64,000 bases of DNA from Cornus controversa (lineage: Eukaryota; Streptophyta; Magnoliopsida; Cornales; Cornaceae). Below, piece by piece: positions 22,641-34,500 of the stretch. The position numbers and the translations under genes are program-made. A model generated the notes under the pieces. That model had not been told where the DNA came from. It searched no databases and saw only the letters and a list, made by a program, of their open reading frames with translations. Position 1 is the first letter of the stretch. Each line of letters starts with the position of its first letter. Location of the stretch: contig CM048849.1 of NCBI GenBank assembly GCA_026545225.1, positions 34,990,836 to 35,054,835 on the forward strand, read 5' to 3'.

Positions 22641-23459
22641 TGTGATTTTTAGTCTTCCCCTTAAGTGACTGAGATAAGCCATCTTATCTCATAAAACCAA
22701 TGCGTTACATTCTCTCAGATAGAATGCTCAATTCTGTCACTGAATGTGAACCATATTTATGATTATGTAGACTAATGATTTATATCTCCTATGCACAAGA
22801 CTCTTTCTATGCGCCTAAATAATCCAATCATAATTTGTAAACACTTACTTTATCTCATGAATTTAACAATACAAGAATTAACCATATATGTATCTAAAGC
22901 ACTAAACAAAAAACAAATTTGTTAAAATAAATATCAAATACATTCCAAAGTTGGCTTTGAATGGCATACAATCCCAACACTTCCCACCTAACACCTTCCT
23001 CTTGTATAATTAGACATTCGAATCCATTATTCTAGTTCTTTGGGCCATATGAATGTCACCACATAGGGTCGTTACTCTTATCTCATTATCACATACTCTA
23101 AGTAGCCTAGCAGAATATAACTCAACGTTACGTGACGACTACACGTTCTTTAGGCCATGTTTACATTTTTGTGGCATTATAAGTCTTATTTTTCCAAAAG
23201 GATTTTCATCTACATCATCTTCTTAAACATTCTCTTACAAGGGTATTGTAGGAAAAATTAGAGTGCGACACCTCTCCATTCATCTCCTCCCACTTATGAG
23301 AAAATACAAAAAATACTACAAGGGGTTAGTGTCCCCTCCAAACCCTCTCGTCCCCTTCCATTTTCTTTTAACCAAACATAAAATAGTCTATTATTTTATT
23401 TCCTTCCCTTTCTTCTCCTTCCAACTCTATCCATCCAAACATATCCTAAGAAAGTTTAG
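22641..23459. other. Intergenic DNA, no gene seen
   Basis: AT-rich, with pyrimidine-rich stretches at 23265-23420. No domain recognised in any frame. Confidence 0.45.
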
Positions 23460-23867
23460 TGTCAAATTAAGTTAAAGGATATCAATTCGGCTAATGTGCA
23501 ACACCACTTGAATAGGTTGGTGGCTCCAATATATGAGAGATTTAAACTTATTATGTTTTGGCCTGAATTTTGTCTCAGCCCAGGTCGCAACGCAAGCCAG
23601 TTTTGACCCGAAAAATGGGCTTTCTGTGCCCAACAAATTTTATAACCCATTTTTTGTTTGTGGGTCTTTAACCCTAATTAGGACTCTCTTATAGCCAAAT
23701 ATATAAGGACATCTAGGTTTTGAAGTGGGATTGAGAGAAAACACTGAAAATCACAAAAAGTGAGAGAGCAAGAGATAGGGTTTGGGATTGAAACTTGTAA
23801 TCTCCTATTTTTTGCATAGTGAAAACTTACGCTAGATCTTCGCCATGAACGTAAGCCTAGATCAGAA
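23460..23867 (+). repeat. Plus-strand Tork-like LTR fragment
   Basis: A TATA-like AAATATATAAGG at 23697-23708 is followed by TTGTAATCTCC, GCATAGTGAAAACTTACGC and TCGCCATGAACGTAAGCC, the R-U5 layout of Tnt1/Tork LTRs in plus orientation. It is cut at 23867, where the E2 LTR begins. The left limit is a guess. Confidence 0.45.
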
Positions 23868-24855
23868 AAAAACCACAGGGTAGGCAAAAGCCTTAAGAAA
23901 CCAATCCACTACGATGAAGCAAAGTACAACAGACTCTATCTTAGACTTACACTCCTCTTCACTCTGTCAAGAATCTAATGCGGAACATCTCAGGCTTATA
24001 ATTGCGACTTCAGGTTCAACTGCTACAGACTTTCGGCTAACATCACGATCCTCACAGAAAATTTGCTGGAAGAACAAAAATACTCAGCAAGTATCTCGTT
24101 CCCTTTGTAGTGCGATATGATTCACCTTTCTTCTTCAACAAGTAAAAGAAAAATCATAAATCCAATACTCTGATCAGCGAGTAAATTTGATGCAGTCTTT
24201 GAACAGGCAATCAGAAGAAGAACATCATCCTAAATGTCACTCATGAATTATAGATGTGTGCTCTCAAATTATAGAAAAATAGTTTGCCCTAATTATACTA
24301 TATAAGCTTTCTCTCTCTAAAAATATTAATTTTCAAGGCATACTTGTAGAGAAACCATATATATGTATATATAGGCAAGGGAGTCCTAATCCTACTTGGA
24401 AACCAAGTTGAAAAACAAAATAGAACTCTCCTATAAGTTTCAAACTCAATAGGAATCAGAATTTTTATCAAAATTAATTTCCTATTTATAACAGGATAAG
24501 TAGGACCGGTGCTCAAAAATTAGGACTGTTGGGACTTTTGAAATTTTCTGCAAAAACAAAACTACCGAGCAAAGTTGGACCTATCTTGGAAAATGGGGAC
24601 CATCCTAGTTTTAAAAACCCTAATTTTTTTCCAAAAACCTTAATTTTCAAAAATAGGCTCGAAACTATAAAGTGCAACGTGTCCTCACCATATTACCTGT
24701 ACTATATGATGTTCTCCTTGAAATAACTGTTTTAATGCACTTGTGTATCAGCTCGAAGATATTGATGATTGGTATAGAAAATAAATAGAAAATTACAACT
24801 CGATCAATCAAATTTTGAACACTGAAATTTGCTAATTACAAATTTATATCTCACA
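23868..24855 (-). repeat. E2 3' LTR, outer end truncated
   Basis: Matches 30365-31372 closely from ATCAGAAAAAAACCACAGGG onward to ...TATATCTCACA. The first roughly 195 bp of the LTR (equivalent to 30169-30363) are missing and replaced by the Tork-like LTR fragment. A TATA-like motif (minus CTATATATAC) lies near 24365-24374. Confidence 0.85.
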
Positions 24856-24870
24856 ATCTTCCCCTTTGGC
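24856..24870 (-). other. Polypurine tract of E2
   Basis: The minus strand reads GCCAAAGGGGAAGAT directly before the LTR start TGTGAGATATAAATTTG. Two further purine runs (minus TTTAAGGGGGAGC near 25081-25093 and AAAGGGGGAGATATA near 25110-25124) lie upstream and could act as accessory PPTs. Confidence 0.8.
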
Positions 24871-25444
24871 AATTTCGTGAGAAAATCACCTAGACTATTA
24901 TAACCTAACCCATTGAAAAATTTAAATTACAATTTGCCCAAAAATACAAAGAAATAAAAAGCCGATTCAATGAAGTTTCACATGTGTTCAAGACTCTTAG
25001 AAATAAAGCTTGTATTTACACATCACTTAAACAACACAGCCTGTGAAAAACTTAATAAAGTAAAATATTCAAAAACCTTGCTCCCCCTTAAACAGAAATA
25101 TCTTATAAATATATCTCCCCCTTTTTTGTAACAAATTGACAAGTAAATACCAAAGAGAACAATATAGATATGAAAAATAATAAATCACAAAGAGAGAACC
25201 AGACAATTTCTGAGCAAAAATAGATTAAATAATCACTGATCAATAACAAATATCATCCATAATCATATCAGTTTTAGTATAAAATCATAACATGAAAAAG
25301 ATAATCTAGAACAAAACATATCAGTCTAGAACAAAACAAAAACAAAAAAAAAACAAGGCCTACAACCTATGTCTAATCCTTATCAGCATCATCAAGAACA
25401 ACAGTGTCAAATTTGTCAATCCTAGTATGAAGTCTGTCAAACCC

Positions 25445-26430
25445 TTACTGCATGAACCTCATAACTTGGTTCATCTGATTTGTTATAACTAGTGTGTCAG
25501 TCACAAGAAGCTGAAACACTCCACGACCTCCCGACACAACCTGTATAGCTCCTTGTCCAAGCTCGTAAGTTTTCCTATCCTTCTTTTTCTTGTTCATCGA
25601 ACGACTAATTGAAGTAGAGTCAATCACCCATTTTGGTTTTTTAATAACTGCTCTCTCAAGAATAGGAACCCTAGTATCCCTCGAGATAGCCATTACAATC
25701 TGTGGAAAATGTTAGGCATATGATAACTTAAAATACAGAGTAGCCAATATCATGGTACACATTATTGTTGCAGAAAGGTTGATGGGATCTTCCCTAACAA
25801 TATGGTAAAAAATCTTAACCCAACTTTTTATCAAATTGTCCTTGTGGTCATGAGGGTCAAGATTGTATGAAACCACCAAATTCAATGTCGAGATGTTGTG
25901 AGTGAGATAGAGTGAAGTCAACTTATCTACTAGCCTTGGGACATTGGGTATACACAATTCCCGAATCATGTCATCCATAGACGGACGGTTTGGATCTTCA
26001 AGTTGATAGGGAAAGACTATACCATCCTCAATCTCCTCCACACCCAAAATATGCACAATGGTATCCTTGGTAACCTCAATCCAAACGCCATAACACTTTG
26101 TCACAAAGGTTAAGTCGTCCAAGTTTAATATGATCATATTTCCATAAAAGTATCTCACCATGTCCGACTTGACTAACTCCCGTAAATCACACAATGACTC
26201 ACAACCATTGTCTTCTAAACATTTGACAAACTCCAATTGCCGAATATTCTTGTTTGATTGCCAAAAGATTGACTTTGCGTTCTACCCTCATAGCCCGACA
26301 ATCACTTACATTAAGAAAGTTGTTGAAGTTGGAGACGTCCTCAAACATATCCTAAGTAAAACACAATGCAGCTTTTCGCACTTCTTGATGCCTCGGTGCG
26401 TCCTCATTTGCAAGCCATCAAAATAACAAT
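25445..26430 (-). pseudogene. PF20167-like ORF of E2
   Basis: The longest open part is 26236-25712 (174 codons). It begins MEFVKCLEDNGCESLCDLRE and contains MVRYFYGNM, a HILGVEEIEDGIVFPYQLED segment and a SYNLDPHDHKDNL segment. In-frame similarity to E1 extends upstream to about 26430 (CRAMRVE), so 26236 is probably an internal Met in a once longer protein. After a stop at 25712 another open part, 25693-25445, carries a lysine-rich SMNKKKKDRK stretch and may be the original C-terminus. There is no signal peptide or membrane segment. The VR-F-Y and I-x-G-V pattern suggests PF20167; function unknown. It sits where pol is found in E3. Confidence 0.6.
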
Positions 26431-26992
26431 TAACAAACCCAAAAATAGTGTCAAAAGCTCCATTAGGTCAATTTAGTGAACACCTAGTATGCAAAGCTAA
26501 AAACCTCAAGTTTTAATGAGCTAGGTTTGATCAATATCCACCAACACAAGCAATCAACCAACACAAACTCCAAAGTATTAATTCCAACCTTCAAAATAAT
26601 GATCCACAAGAAAAATAGAGGAAGAAAAGAGTATGTGAGAGTTTGAGAGTTTTGGTGTGCTTGAGAGTGTAATGAGAGCTTGATGAGTGAGATAAGTGTG
26701 TGTGCATGAGAGTTTGAGTGTGAGTGTTTAATCACCAAAACGCAAGGGCGAAAATGCCTAAAACTGGGCATCCACTAAGTGCGACCGATGCTCATATATA
26801 AGGACTGGTCCAACTTATTTCAGCATTTCTGGACCTGCAGAAATGCGACCGGTCTTGGTATTTGGGGCTTGGTCCAACTTTGTGAATTTTGAAAATTTTT
26901 GAATTTGGAACCATAATTCACCAAAACCTCACCTCAACCTAGTTTAACAAATAAGCACTTCAAATGCAAAAAATAACTAAAACAAAATAACA

Positions 26993-27037
<45 letters not shown>

Positions 27038-28028
27038 GATTTTTGTTTTTCTAAAAACACAAAAAAATAAAAAATATATATAATCACCTGAGTACAATTA
27101 AAATAGATTTTTCAGAGAATAAAATGATTCCTACAATTTTTGAAAAATTTCAAAACATAAATGCAGAATTTTAAAACCAATAATTTGTCAATAAAATTCA
27201 TCCTCAAGTTCTTGATCATGGCACAACTTCCAATACATAAATATTTATAGAAATTTAAAAATTCATCTAAAAAATTCATGTGTGTGTTCAATCTAACATC
27301 ATCAAAAATTAATTAAATTCCTTTGATTCATCTTCTAAAACATATTGGATGATAAGTAAATAAAACTACACATGATCAATTTATTATTTGAATTTTACTA
27401 ATTTTTTATTTTTAAGATGGTGGCTTCACGTTTACGGGTAGCCAGCTACTTTCTCAAGACAACTTCTTTTTAAAGATATCTCATTGGAGATTTATGTCAT
27501 AGTGGTAGCTTGGAACAAAACCAAGAGGTAGCCTTTACCTTTTGTCTTAGATTTTCAACAAATTTTTCATTTTTCTTTCTTTCTTTTCATACTGAATAAA
27601 AATAGAATATTTTCTTTCATTTTTTTATTGATCATTTAAGCCTGCAATGCTATTCATACAATATACTCTAGTTGACTTCACATTAGTTTGAATCAATTCT
27701 CTCAAAGTTGAACTAGTGCACAAATTATATGGATTCAAAAGATTCACTACTAAAAAGATATAAATACAACACATTAGTTATCAATGTTTAGATCATAAAA
27801 TGAAGTATGTCATCCATTGACAAACTAAGTATTCCAATCATGCATTCACAAATCAAAGTGAAATTAATTAGAAATATAAAGAATTCATATTATTTATCAG
27901 TAAAACATAATTCTCATCATCTCATATAATTATAACAAATACACAAAACCTATCCTAAACTAAAAGATATGGTCCAAAGGAAAACATATAATGAACATAA
28001 GCTCAATCAATGATCATAGCAGTCCAAA
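26431..28028 (-). other. E2 spacer upstream of the PF20167-like ORF, with (AT)n
   Basis: Contains a pyrimidine/CA-rich stretch on the minus strand (26771-26484) and a TATATATG word near 26798, as in a gene leader. An AT run occupies 26998-27033. The remainder (27200-28020) aligns with 1200-1945 of E1. No ORF is supported. Confidence 0.5.
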
Positions 28029-30075
28029 TTACTTAGAGGGTTTTGCATTCAAAGACCTATTAAGAATAAATCCCTTAGTATCAATAGGCACAAAATTCTT
28101 CAAATCTTCTTTTTTCATCCAAATAGTTTTGACATTCAATTTATTAGGAAAGGATTGTGGAGAAACAAAATTATTTTTCTTTTTATTTGAATTCTTTTTA
28201 GCTTGAGAATTTTTGGATTTTAGCATGAACCATATTCTTACCAAAAGAATTATGCACATGAAAATCAGAATTAGAATATTTTCTCTTCTTATAACAATAG
28301 TTTTGACTATGTCTATTCTTACTACAAAAAGTACAATGAAGTACAGTGAACACAACATTAGCATGCAAATACTTAACTTGAAACTTAGGTTCGGATGCAA
28401 ACACATTCAAGTTCTTGGGTTTTACAAAAATAGTTTCACTTAGATGATGAGCCAATAAAACATAATCCAGTCTTATCTCCTACAGGCTTACCAACACTAA
28501 TCATGCTATCAAGTTTAATCTGTCCAAAAGTAAATGCAATCAATTTATCTTGTGACTTTTTCAATTCAGGCTCAAGAATATTAATTCTAGTAATAAGAGC
28601 ATCTTTGGCAGACTTTCGAAAAACCTAACTTTACTTTGAAGATTCAGAATTTTTGATTCATTTTTTTCAATCTATTTTTGTATCTTCTCACTTTCTTCCA
28701 TTAGAGATTCTCTTTCACTTTCCACCATCTTCAATTTCTTGGTTTGCTTTTTTTAGGCTCTCTTGACTTTCACAGTTTCTGTAAACAACTCCTCAAAAGC
28801 TTAATTTGGACAGTTCTTCCTTGGTTGGTTCTTCTTTTCTTTTATCTTAAGAATCATCAGACCCAAGTTGGCTTAGAGTTGTAAACTTTTCTATTTCACC
28901 TACATTAGAAAAATAATCATTAGCAATATCATCATTCAATAAACCAACAAAAGCAAAAACATCATTCTCAATAGAAAAATTACAATTAGAGTTAGAAGAC
29001 TCAGACTCAGAAATAATAGCTTTCATGACTTTCTTTTTAACTTTTGAAGTTTTCTTTGCACTAAAGTTACTTTTCTTATGACTTGGATATTGAGTAGATG
29101 TGTGACCTTTACCACCACATGTCCAACAAGTGATCTCAGTATCCTTAGAGTCATCAATTTCTTTCTCTTTCTTCTTCTTACCTTTGGATGATGTTTGATT
29201 CCGGAATTTAGAAAGATTTTATTTCCTAAGACTTCTATCTTTTTCATATTTAAGGATCTTCCTAAAATTTTCTAGTAAGGAGTGCAACATCATTATCTGA
29301 ATCATATTCAAAAATTTTAACTTTTTTGACTTCATATTTTGAAGAATTTAAAACAATTGACAAACTTGAAAACTTGGAAGTCTTTTAGGTTTTTAAAGCC
29401 AAATTTTTTGTTTTCTAAAGTTTTGGATATTTCATCTCAAAGTTTGAATTGATCCAACTAATTCTACCACCTCCATTGAATGAACATCTTTGTTCTCATC
29501 TAAGGCTTCAAACTTAGCGTGGAATCTCTCATGTAATGACCTCGTGATTTTTCTAATAACATGAAAAGATGGAATTCTCTCACCAAAGTTAGCACTACTT
29601 TGAACAATATCATTAAGCCAAGAATAAAAATTCAAAAATATCTCATCTTCATCTATTCTAATTGTCTCAAATTTAGTTGTTAGCATTTGTAGTTTTGATT
29701 TTCTTACCTTAGTAGTATCCTCATGAGTTACCTATAAAATATCTCATGCTTCTTTCGAAGTGGAACATGGAGAGATTCTATCAAATTCAAAAGGAACAAC
29801 ATAATTAAATATAGCATATAAACCCTTGTTGTTATTGTTAGCTTCCTTTTGCTCAATATTAGACCATGTTACTTTATCCTTAGCTACAGTCACAGTTGCA
29901 TCACAAGTACTAGTGATAGTGGTAGGAATTATATATCCATTCTCAACAGCTATCCATACTATCTCTCCATGAGGTTTAGAAAAGCTTTAATGTGAGACTT
30001 CCAAAAAGTATAATTTGAACCATCAAATAAAAGAATTCGCTAAATCGATCCACTATCTTTCATACTAGATTCCAT
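28029..30075 (-). pseudogene. E2 gag (copia UBN2 type), degenerate
   Basis: The start codon at 30075 (minus; protein begins MESSMKDSGSI) lies 79 bases after the PBS. Recognisable in order: LLFDGSNYTFWKSHIKAFL, a SKEAWDILQVTHEDT segment, the UBN2 core MLTTKFETIRIDEDEIFLNF with WLNDIVQSS and SMEVVELVGSIQTL (29686-29432), a knuckle CWTCGGKGHTSTQY (29126-29085; last Cys is Tyr), a coiled-coil-like Glu/Lys-rich stretch (28830-28570), and a complete CX2CX4HX4C knuckle CTFCSKNRHSQNYC (28337-28296). The tail ends near 28029. Early stop and frameshifts (30025, 29985, 29430, 28620) inactivate it. Protease and pol do not follow. Confidence 0.85.
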
Positions 30076-30153
30076 GATGATTTTTGAAAACAAAAATAAA
30101 TTTTGATTTTAAAAATACTTCGTAAGGAACTACTCATAAATTAGAGAATGTAA

Positions 30154-30164
30154 CTCTGATACCA
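30154..30164 (-). other. E2 primer binding site
   Basis: The minus strand reads TGGTATCAGAG four bases after the LTR end (CTCA, TAAT, then TGG). It matches initiator-Met tRNA. Confidence 0.85.
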
Positions 30165-30168
30165 ATTA

Positions 30169-31372
30169 TGAGTTGCGCAGTTCGGAAGTGGTTGTGAAAG
30201 TAATTTAAAACCTAGAGGGGGGTGAATAGGTTCACTTGCTCATTTGCTTAATTTTTCAAACTAATTCATTTTTCTGCCCAATTAACAATTAATCAAACAA
30301 ATAAAGCAAGTAAATAAAGTTAAGTGCGAGTAATGTAAAGAAGGCATCAAATATACGTGAAAAACCCATATCAGAAAAAAATCACAGGGGAGGCAAAAGT
30401 CTCAAGAAATCAATTCACTATAATAAAGCAAAATACAACAGACTCTATCTCAAACTCACACCTCTCTTTACTCTGTCAATAATCTGATGCAGAATATCTC
30501 AGGCTTACAATTGAGACTTCAGGTCCAACTACTGTAGAGGCTTACAATTGTAACTTCAGGTTTAACTGTTGTAGACTTCTGGCTAACGTCACAATCCTCA
30601 TAGAAAAGTTGTTGGAAGAACAAAAATACTCAGCAGGTGTCTCGTTCCCTTCTCAGTGTGATATGGTTTACTTTTCTTCTTCAGCAAGTAATAGAAGAAT
30701 CACAAATCCAATGCTCTAATCATCGAGTAAATTTAATGGAGTCTCCGAACAGCCAATCAAAAGAATAACACCATCCTAAATGTCACTCGTGAATTATAGA
30801 TGTGTGCTCTCAAATTATAAAAAAATATTTTGCCCTAATTATACTCTATAAGCTTTCTCTCTCTAAAAATATTAATTTTCAAGGCATACATGTAAAGAAA
30901 CCATAGATATGTATATATAGGCAAGGAAATGCTAATCCTACTTGGAAAACAAATTAAAAACCAATATAGGACTTTCATATAAGTTTAAAACTCAATAGGA
31001 ATCAGAATTTTTGTCAAAATTAATTTCCTATTTGAAATATGATAAGTAGAACCGGTGCTCAAAAACTAGGACTGGTGGGACTTTTGAAATTTTCTGCAAA
31101 AGCAAAATTATCGAGCAAAGTTGGACTAGTCCTGGAAAATGAGGAACGATAAACCCTAGTTTTCCAAAACAAGCTCGAAACTATAAAGTGCAACGTGTCC
31201 TCGCCATACTTACCTGTACTATATGATGTTCTCCTTGAAATAACTGTTTCCATACACTTGTGTATTAGCTCGAAGATATTGATAATCGGTACAAAAAATA
31301 AATAGAAAATTACAACTCGATCAATCAAATTTTGTACACCAAAATTTGCCAATTAAAGATTTAGATCTCACA
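30169..31372 (-). repeat. E2 5' LTR (1204 bp)
   Basis: Plus-strand ends are TGAGTTGCGCAG (30169) and GATCTCACA (31372), i.e. TGTGAGATC...ACTCA on the minus strand. It carries a 37-bp internal duplication (AGGCTTACAATTG at 30501 and 30538) that the 3' LTR lacks. A TATA-like word lies near 30910-30919. Confidence 0.9.
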
Positions 31373-31791
31373 AAGTCCCACATGAAAAGTTTAAAGAACA
31401 TTCCTAAATTTAATAAGAAATGACAAAATTTTTAATGTAAATTTGAAAAGTAGAATAGTGGGAAAAGTTAAAATTTTGACAAATGTCACGAGTGTGGTGT
31501 AAGTAGTGGGCTACGTGACGCCATAATGGCGCAATGTAGGTTGCACTTGGCATTTGGTGCACGCGTGATCGTGACTGTGTGGTTGAAACATATATTTTTA
31601 CTATGTACACAACACACATGATCATAGGCCATTGTAGGGCATCTTACACAGTATATGTGAGATCCATAGAATCGAAGCTCTGATGCAAAAAAGAAGTGTA
31701 ATAGCTGACAAACTTCCAGAATGTGACCGTTAAATTTGAATTTTAATCTGAATAGTTATGACTATCCAGGTGACAACGGTAGACTAATAGT
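31373..31791. other. Intergenic DNA, no gene seen
   Basis: No ORF or element end found, apart from the possible TSD base run AAGTC at 31373. Confidence 0.45.
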
Positions 31792-32285
31792 CCTTTCACA
31801 CTCGCTTTACTGATGGGTGAAAAGTAAAAGACAATCATTAATTGCTTTTGTGTAATAAATGTCCTATTTTTCTATCAATCAGTATGCCCTTGTAGTTTTA
31901 AAATATTTATATTAATGCCATCAAGTAAAACTATGATGTTCATAAGTGATTTTTCAATTTTAATTAAAGAATAAAATTTATATTAATCCATATACTTATT
32001 ATAATAATTTCCTATATAATTTTTTGAAATTTGTAATTAATTGGTATATAAAATAATGTATGAATCTTGGTTTTCAATTTAATTAAAAAATAAAATTTTC
32101 TTTTAAAATTGAAAAATTACTTATACACATCATAGTTTTACTTGATGGCATTACTGTAAATATTTTAAAACTACAAGGACATACTGATTGGCTTATATAT
32201 TACACAAAATAGGGCATTTATTACACAAAAGTAATTAATGATTGACTTATACTTTCCACCAATCAGTGTAGCGAGTGTAAAAGGG
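31792..32285. mobile_element. MITE with about 175-bp inverted repeats
   Basis: The left arm (31792-31965) and the reverse complement of the right arm (32110-32285) share long, nearly collinear words: CCTTTCACACTCGCT/CCTTTTACACTCGCT, CAATCATTAATT, CTTTTGTGTAATAAATG, CAATCAGTATG, CCTTGTAGTTTTAAAATATT, TAATGCCATCAAGTAAAACT and ATTTTTCAATTTTAA. The interior of about 145 bp is AT-rich and non-coding. The long arms suggest a Mutator-like foldback MITE, but no 9-bp target duplication is evident. Confidence 0.85.
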
Positions 32286-32320
32286 CAGTTGCTTAAGCGA
32301 ATGCCCCTAGCACTTATCAT

Positions 32321-32880
32321 TATATAAATAGGGATGTTTGCTCCATATTCTGTATTAAATATCTCCCCTTTCTCTTATTCATTTTCAGTCTCAATTATGA
32401 AAGGTTTTACGGTGGGTTCACAAAATTTCATCAATATTGTTAAAGGCACAAATTCAAATTTGTTGTACGCTGAAGATGTTTTGCCAAAGAACCGTGTAGC
32501 AAACTCTTTGAAGTGAAGACAAATAACACCTTAAAAAGAGTGATTATACACGCCTCAAAGTCATAAATATCTACATCACTTCTGATTCATCTTCAAGTTA
32601 TTGCTTCAATTCTCTTGTCAGAGGGGGTGATATAGTAAGTGATTGGCTGATTGCCGATCCATTATGTTCGTTTTAGATGATTTTCCTTTGATGTTGAAGA
32701 CTCGTTTGGAATTTAATTTCTTTGGGCTCTAGAGTATGTAATGCAATTATTCAATGTAGTTAGCAAAAAAAGCTCTAAAATGTAGAGCTTCTTACAAGGA
32801 ATGGGAAGTGTGGCCTCTTTGGCTATTTTAAGTTGTGCAATTGGATTGTAATTTCTCTATTTAATCAATGAAACTTTGTT
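32321..32880 (+). other. Possible small transcription unit
   Basis: A TATA box TATATAAATA at 32321-32330 is followed by a pyrimidine-rich leader. An ATG at 32397 opens a 39-codon frame (MKGFTVGSQNF...), and an ATG at 32334 lies in frame but too close to the TATA box to be transcribed. Downstream, CAGAGGGGGTGATAT (32619-32633) resembles a copia PPT, and the stretch up to 32880 (TTGTAATTTCTC ... CAATGAAACTTTG) looks like a 3' UTR. It could be an old copia LTR/tail rather than a gene. No protein family is recognised. Confidence 0.3.
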
Positions 32881-32885
32881 TCTAA

Positions 32886-33193
32886 TGAATATATATATAT
32901 ATGTGTGTGTGTGTCAAATAAGAAAAATATTTAACTAAACTTATAAGCAAAAACATCTTCACTTCGTGACAAAATAACATCCTTCCGAATGCAATAAAAA
33001 AGTATGGAACTAGTGAACTTTTAATCCAAATCAAGACCAACCATCAATTAATTTCTTTTCATAAGAAGATGCATAAAACAAATTTTGAATTAATGCTTAA
33101 ATAATATCAGCTAACAAGCAAAAATAGGTGAACATATTTGATACACTAAACATTCAAGTGTCGAGTTCCTATAAGCCACATTCTTGGCGTGTA

Positions 33194-33250
<57 letters not shown>
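32886..33250 (+). repeat. Microsatellites (AT)n(GT)n and (TA)n(GA)n
   Basis: AT then GT run at about 32888-32914. TA run at about 33195-33220 passing directly into a GA run to about 33250. The open frame across the latter encodes only the repeat. Confidence 0.9.
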
Positions 33251-33253
<3 letters not shown>

Positions 33254-33880
33254 GCAACAATATTAAAGTCAAAGAAATCCTATTACAAGCTAAAAGTTAG
33301 ACAAACAGGACTGGGTGTAGATCCCACTTGATACAAGCTTCACCCTTAGTGCAACACACATGGGTTCCACCTGTGGAGTTGGTAGTTACTAGTCACCGTA
33401 ATGCAATTTAAAGTTGTACGTATCGAAAATTTCTTTTCCCCCAAAATTGTATCAAATTTAATCTTCTTCCTTTTTAATTGCTAAATGTAAATGGGATGTG
33501 ATACTCGACTCCAAAATAGCTTTGAGGACTTCATTTATTGAATTTAAATTCCCTTAATTACACCTAACTCCTCTGTATTGCACATAATTTCCTTAACAAT
33601 GTTTTTGGCAAATATCTTTTCTGAACTATAAAAAAAATAAAAAATAAAACTGAAGATTAACTCTTGCTGTAGTTGTCCCTAAAATAAGGAGGTACAAGTT
33701 AATTTATTGCCTATTTTGATATATTTTTTATTCACTAGCATATTTGTCTTTGAAATGGGCAATAAGGCCATTTTGTTACATTATTTAACGTCTAACTAAT
33801 GGTGAGAGGATAAGGTGCAATTTTTTTTTATTTTTTTTTTTTAGTTTAGGGAGTTATCAGCCAAAACCATAGATAAGGGA
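33251..33880. other. Intergenic DNA, no gene seen
   Basis: AT-rich with a T-run at 33823-33842. No element ends found. Confidence 0.45.
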
Positions 33881-34500
33881 ATTATGTGCCACAAAATAAT
33901 GGTAGTTAAATTCAATTTATATCATTTTTGTTCGGCACAACGGAAGCATGATATAAGTAAACATGAATATTCAAAAATAATAAAGCAATCATATACACAA
34001 ACACAAGATATACGTGGTTCGGCCCATCTAACTTACGTCCATAGAGAGAAGGTATTTCACTATCATAAAGAAGAGATTACAATGGTTTAATACAAGCACT
34101 CAACACTCACTCACTGTTTCATGAGAAATCACACCCGTAGAGACTTTGAATACTGAACTGTGTACACACACTCTCTGCTCAGGTTGTGATGTTGGATACC
34201 TCAGCCTTTCACTGTCTATCACTCACTCATCATTGGTGTTCTACACACCCACTCATCATCTCTACCCCACACAATCACTAATTTCTATGAGGTTAGATCT
34301 TTCTACTCTTCTATCCACCCACTCTCCTCTTTCCTCCCTCGCTCCTCCATTCTCTTTTCTTCTCTACTCTCTCCACCCAACCTCATCTCTATTTATAGTT
34401 CTCCTTAACTTGGTGAACAAGTAATACAAATCATTGTTGACCAAGTAATACAACTACTTGTAGTCCAAGTACAATTAATTTGAGCTCAAGTCTAATAAAA
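33881..34500 (-). repeat. Tork-like LTR fragment, minus strand
   Basis: The minus strand has a TATA box (GAACTATAAATAG at about 34403-34391), then ATAGTGAAATACCTTC, TATGGACGTAAGTTAGATGG and GAACCACGTATATC (34070-34005). This is the R-U5 layout of Tork/Tnt1-like LTRs. No PBS or internal region is attached. Confidence 0.5.

Larger units (their letters stand above)
23868..31372 (-). mobile_element. E2: gag-only copia derivative (TR-GAG-like) with a PF20167-like ORF
   Basis: Minus-strand element with 5' LTR 30169-31372, PBS 30154-30164, gag 30075-28029, spacer, PF20167-like ORF 26430-25445, PPT 24856-24870 and 3' LTR 23868-24855 (its outer end lost). No RT, RNase H or integrase motif is found in the 5.3-kb interior. 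Its LTR termini match E1 and E3, and E3 carries pol; E3-like elements could have mobilised it. The candidate target duplication on the intact side is AAGTC (31373-31377), but the partner is lost. Confidence 0.75.

Noticed and set aside
33128-33331. ORF with alternating Ile-Tyr and Arg-Glu
   Set aside because: It encodes only the (TA)n(GA)n microsatellite.
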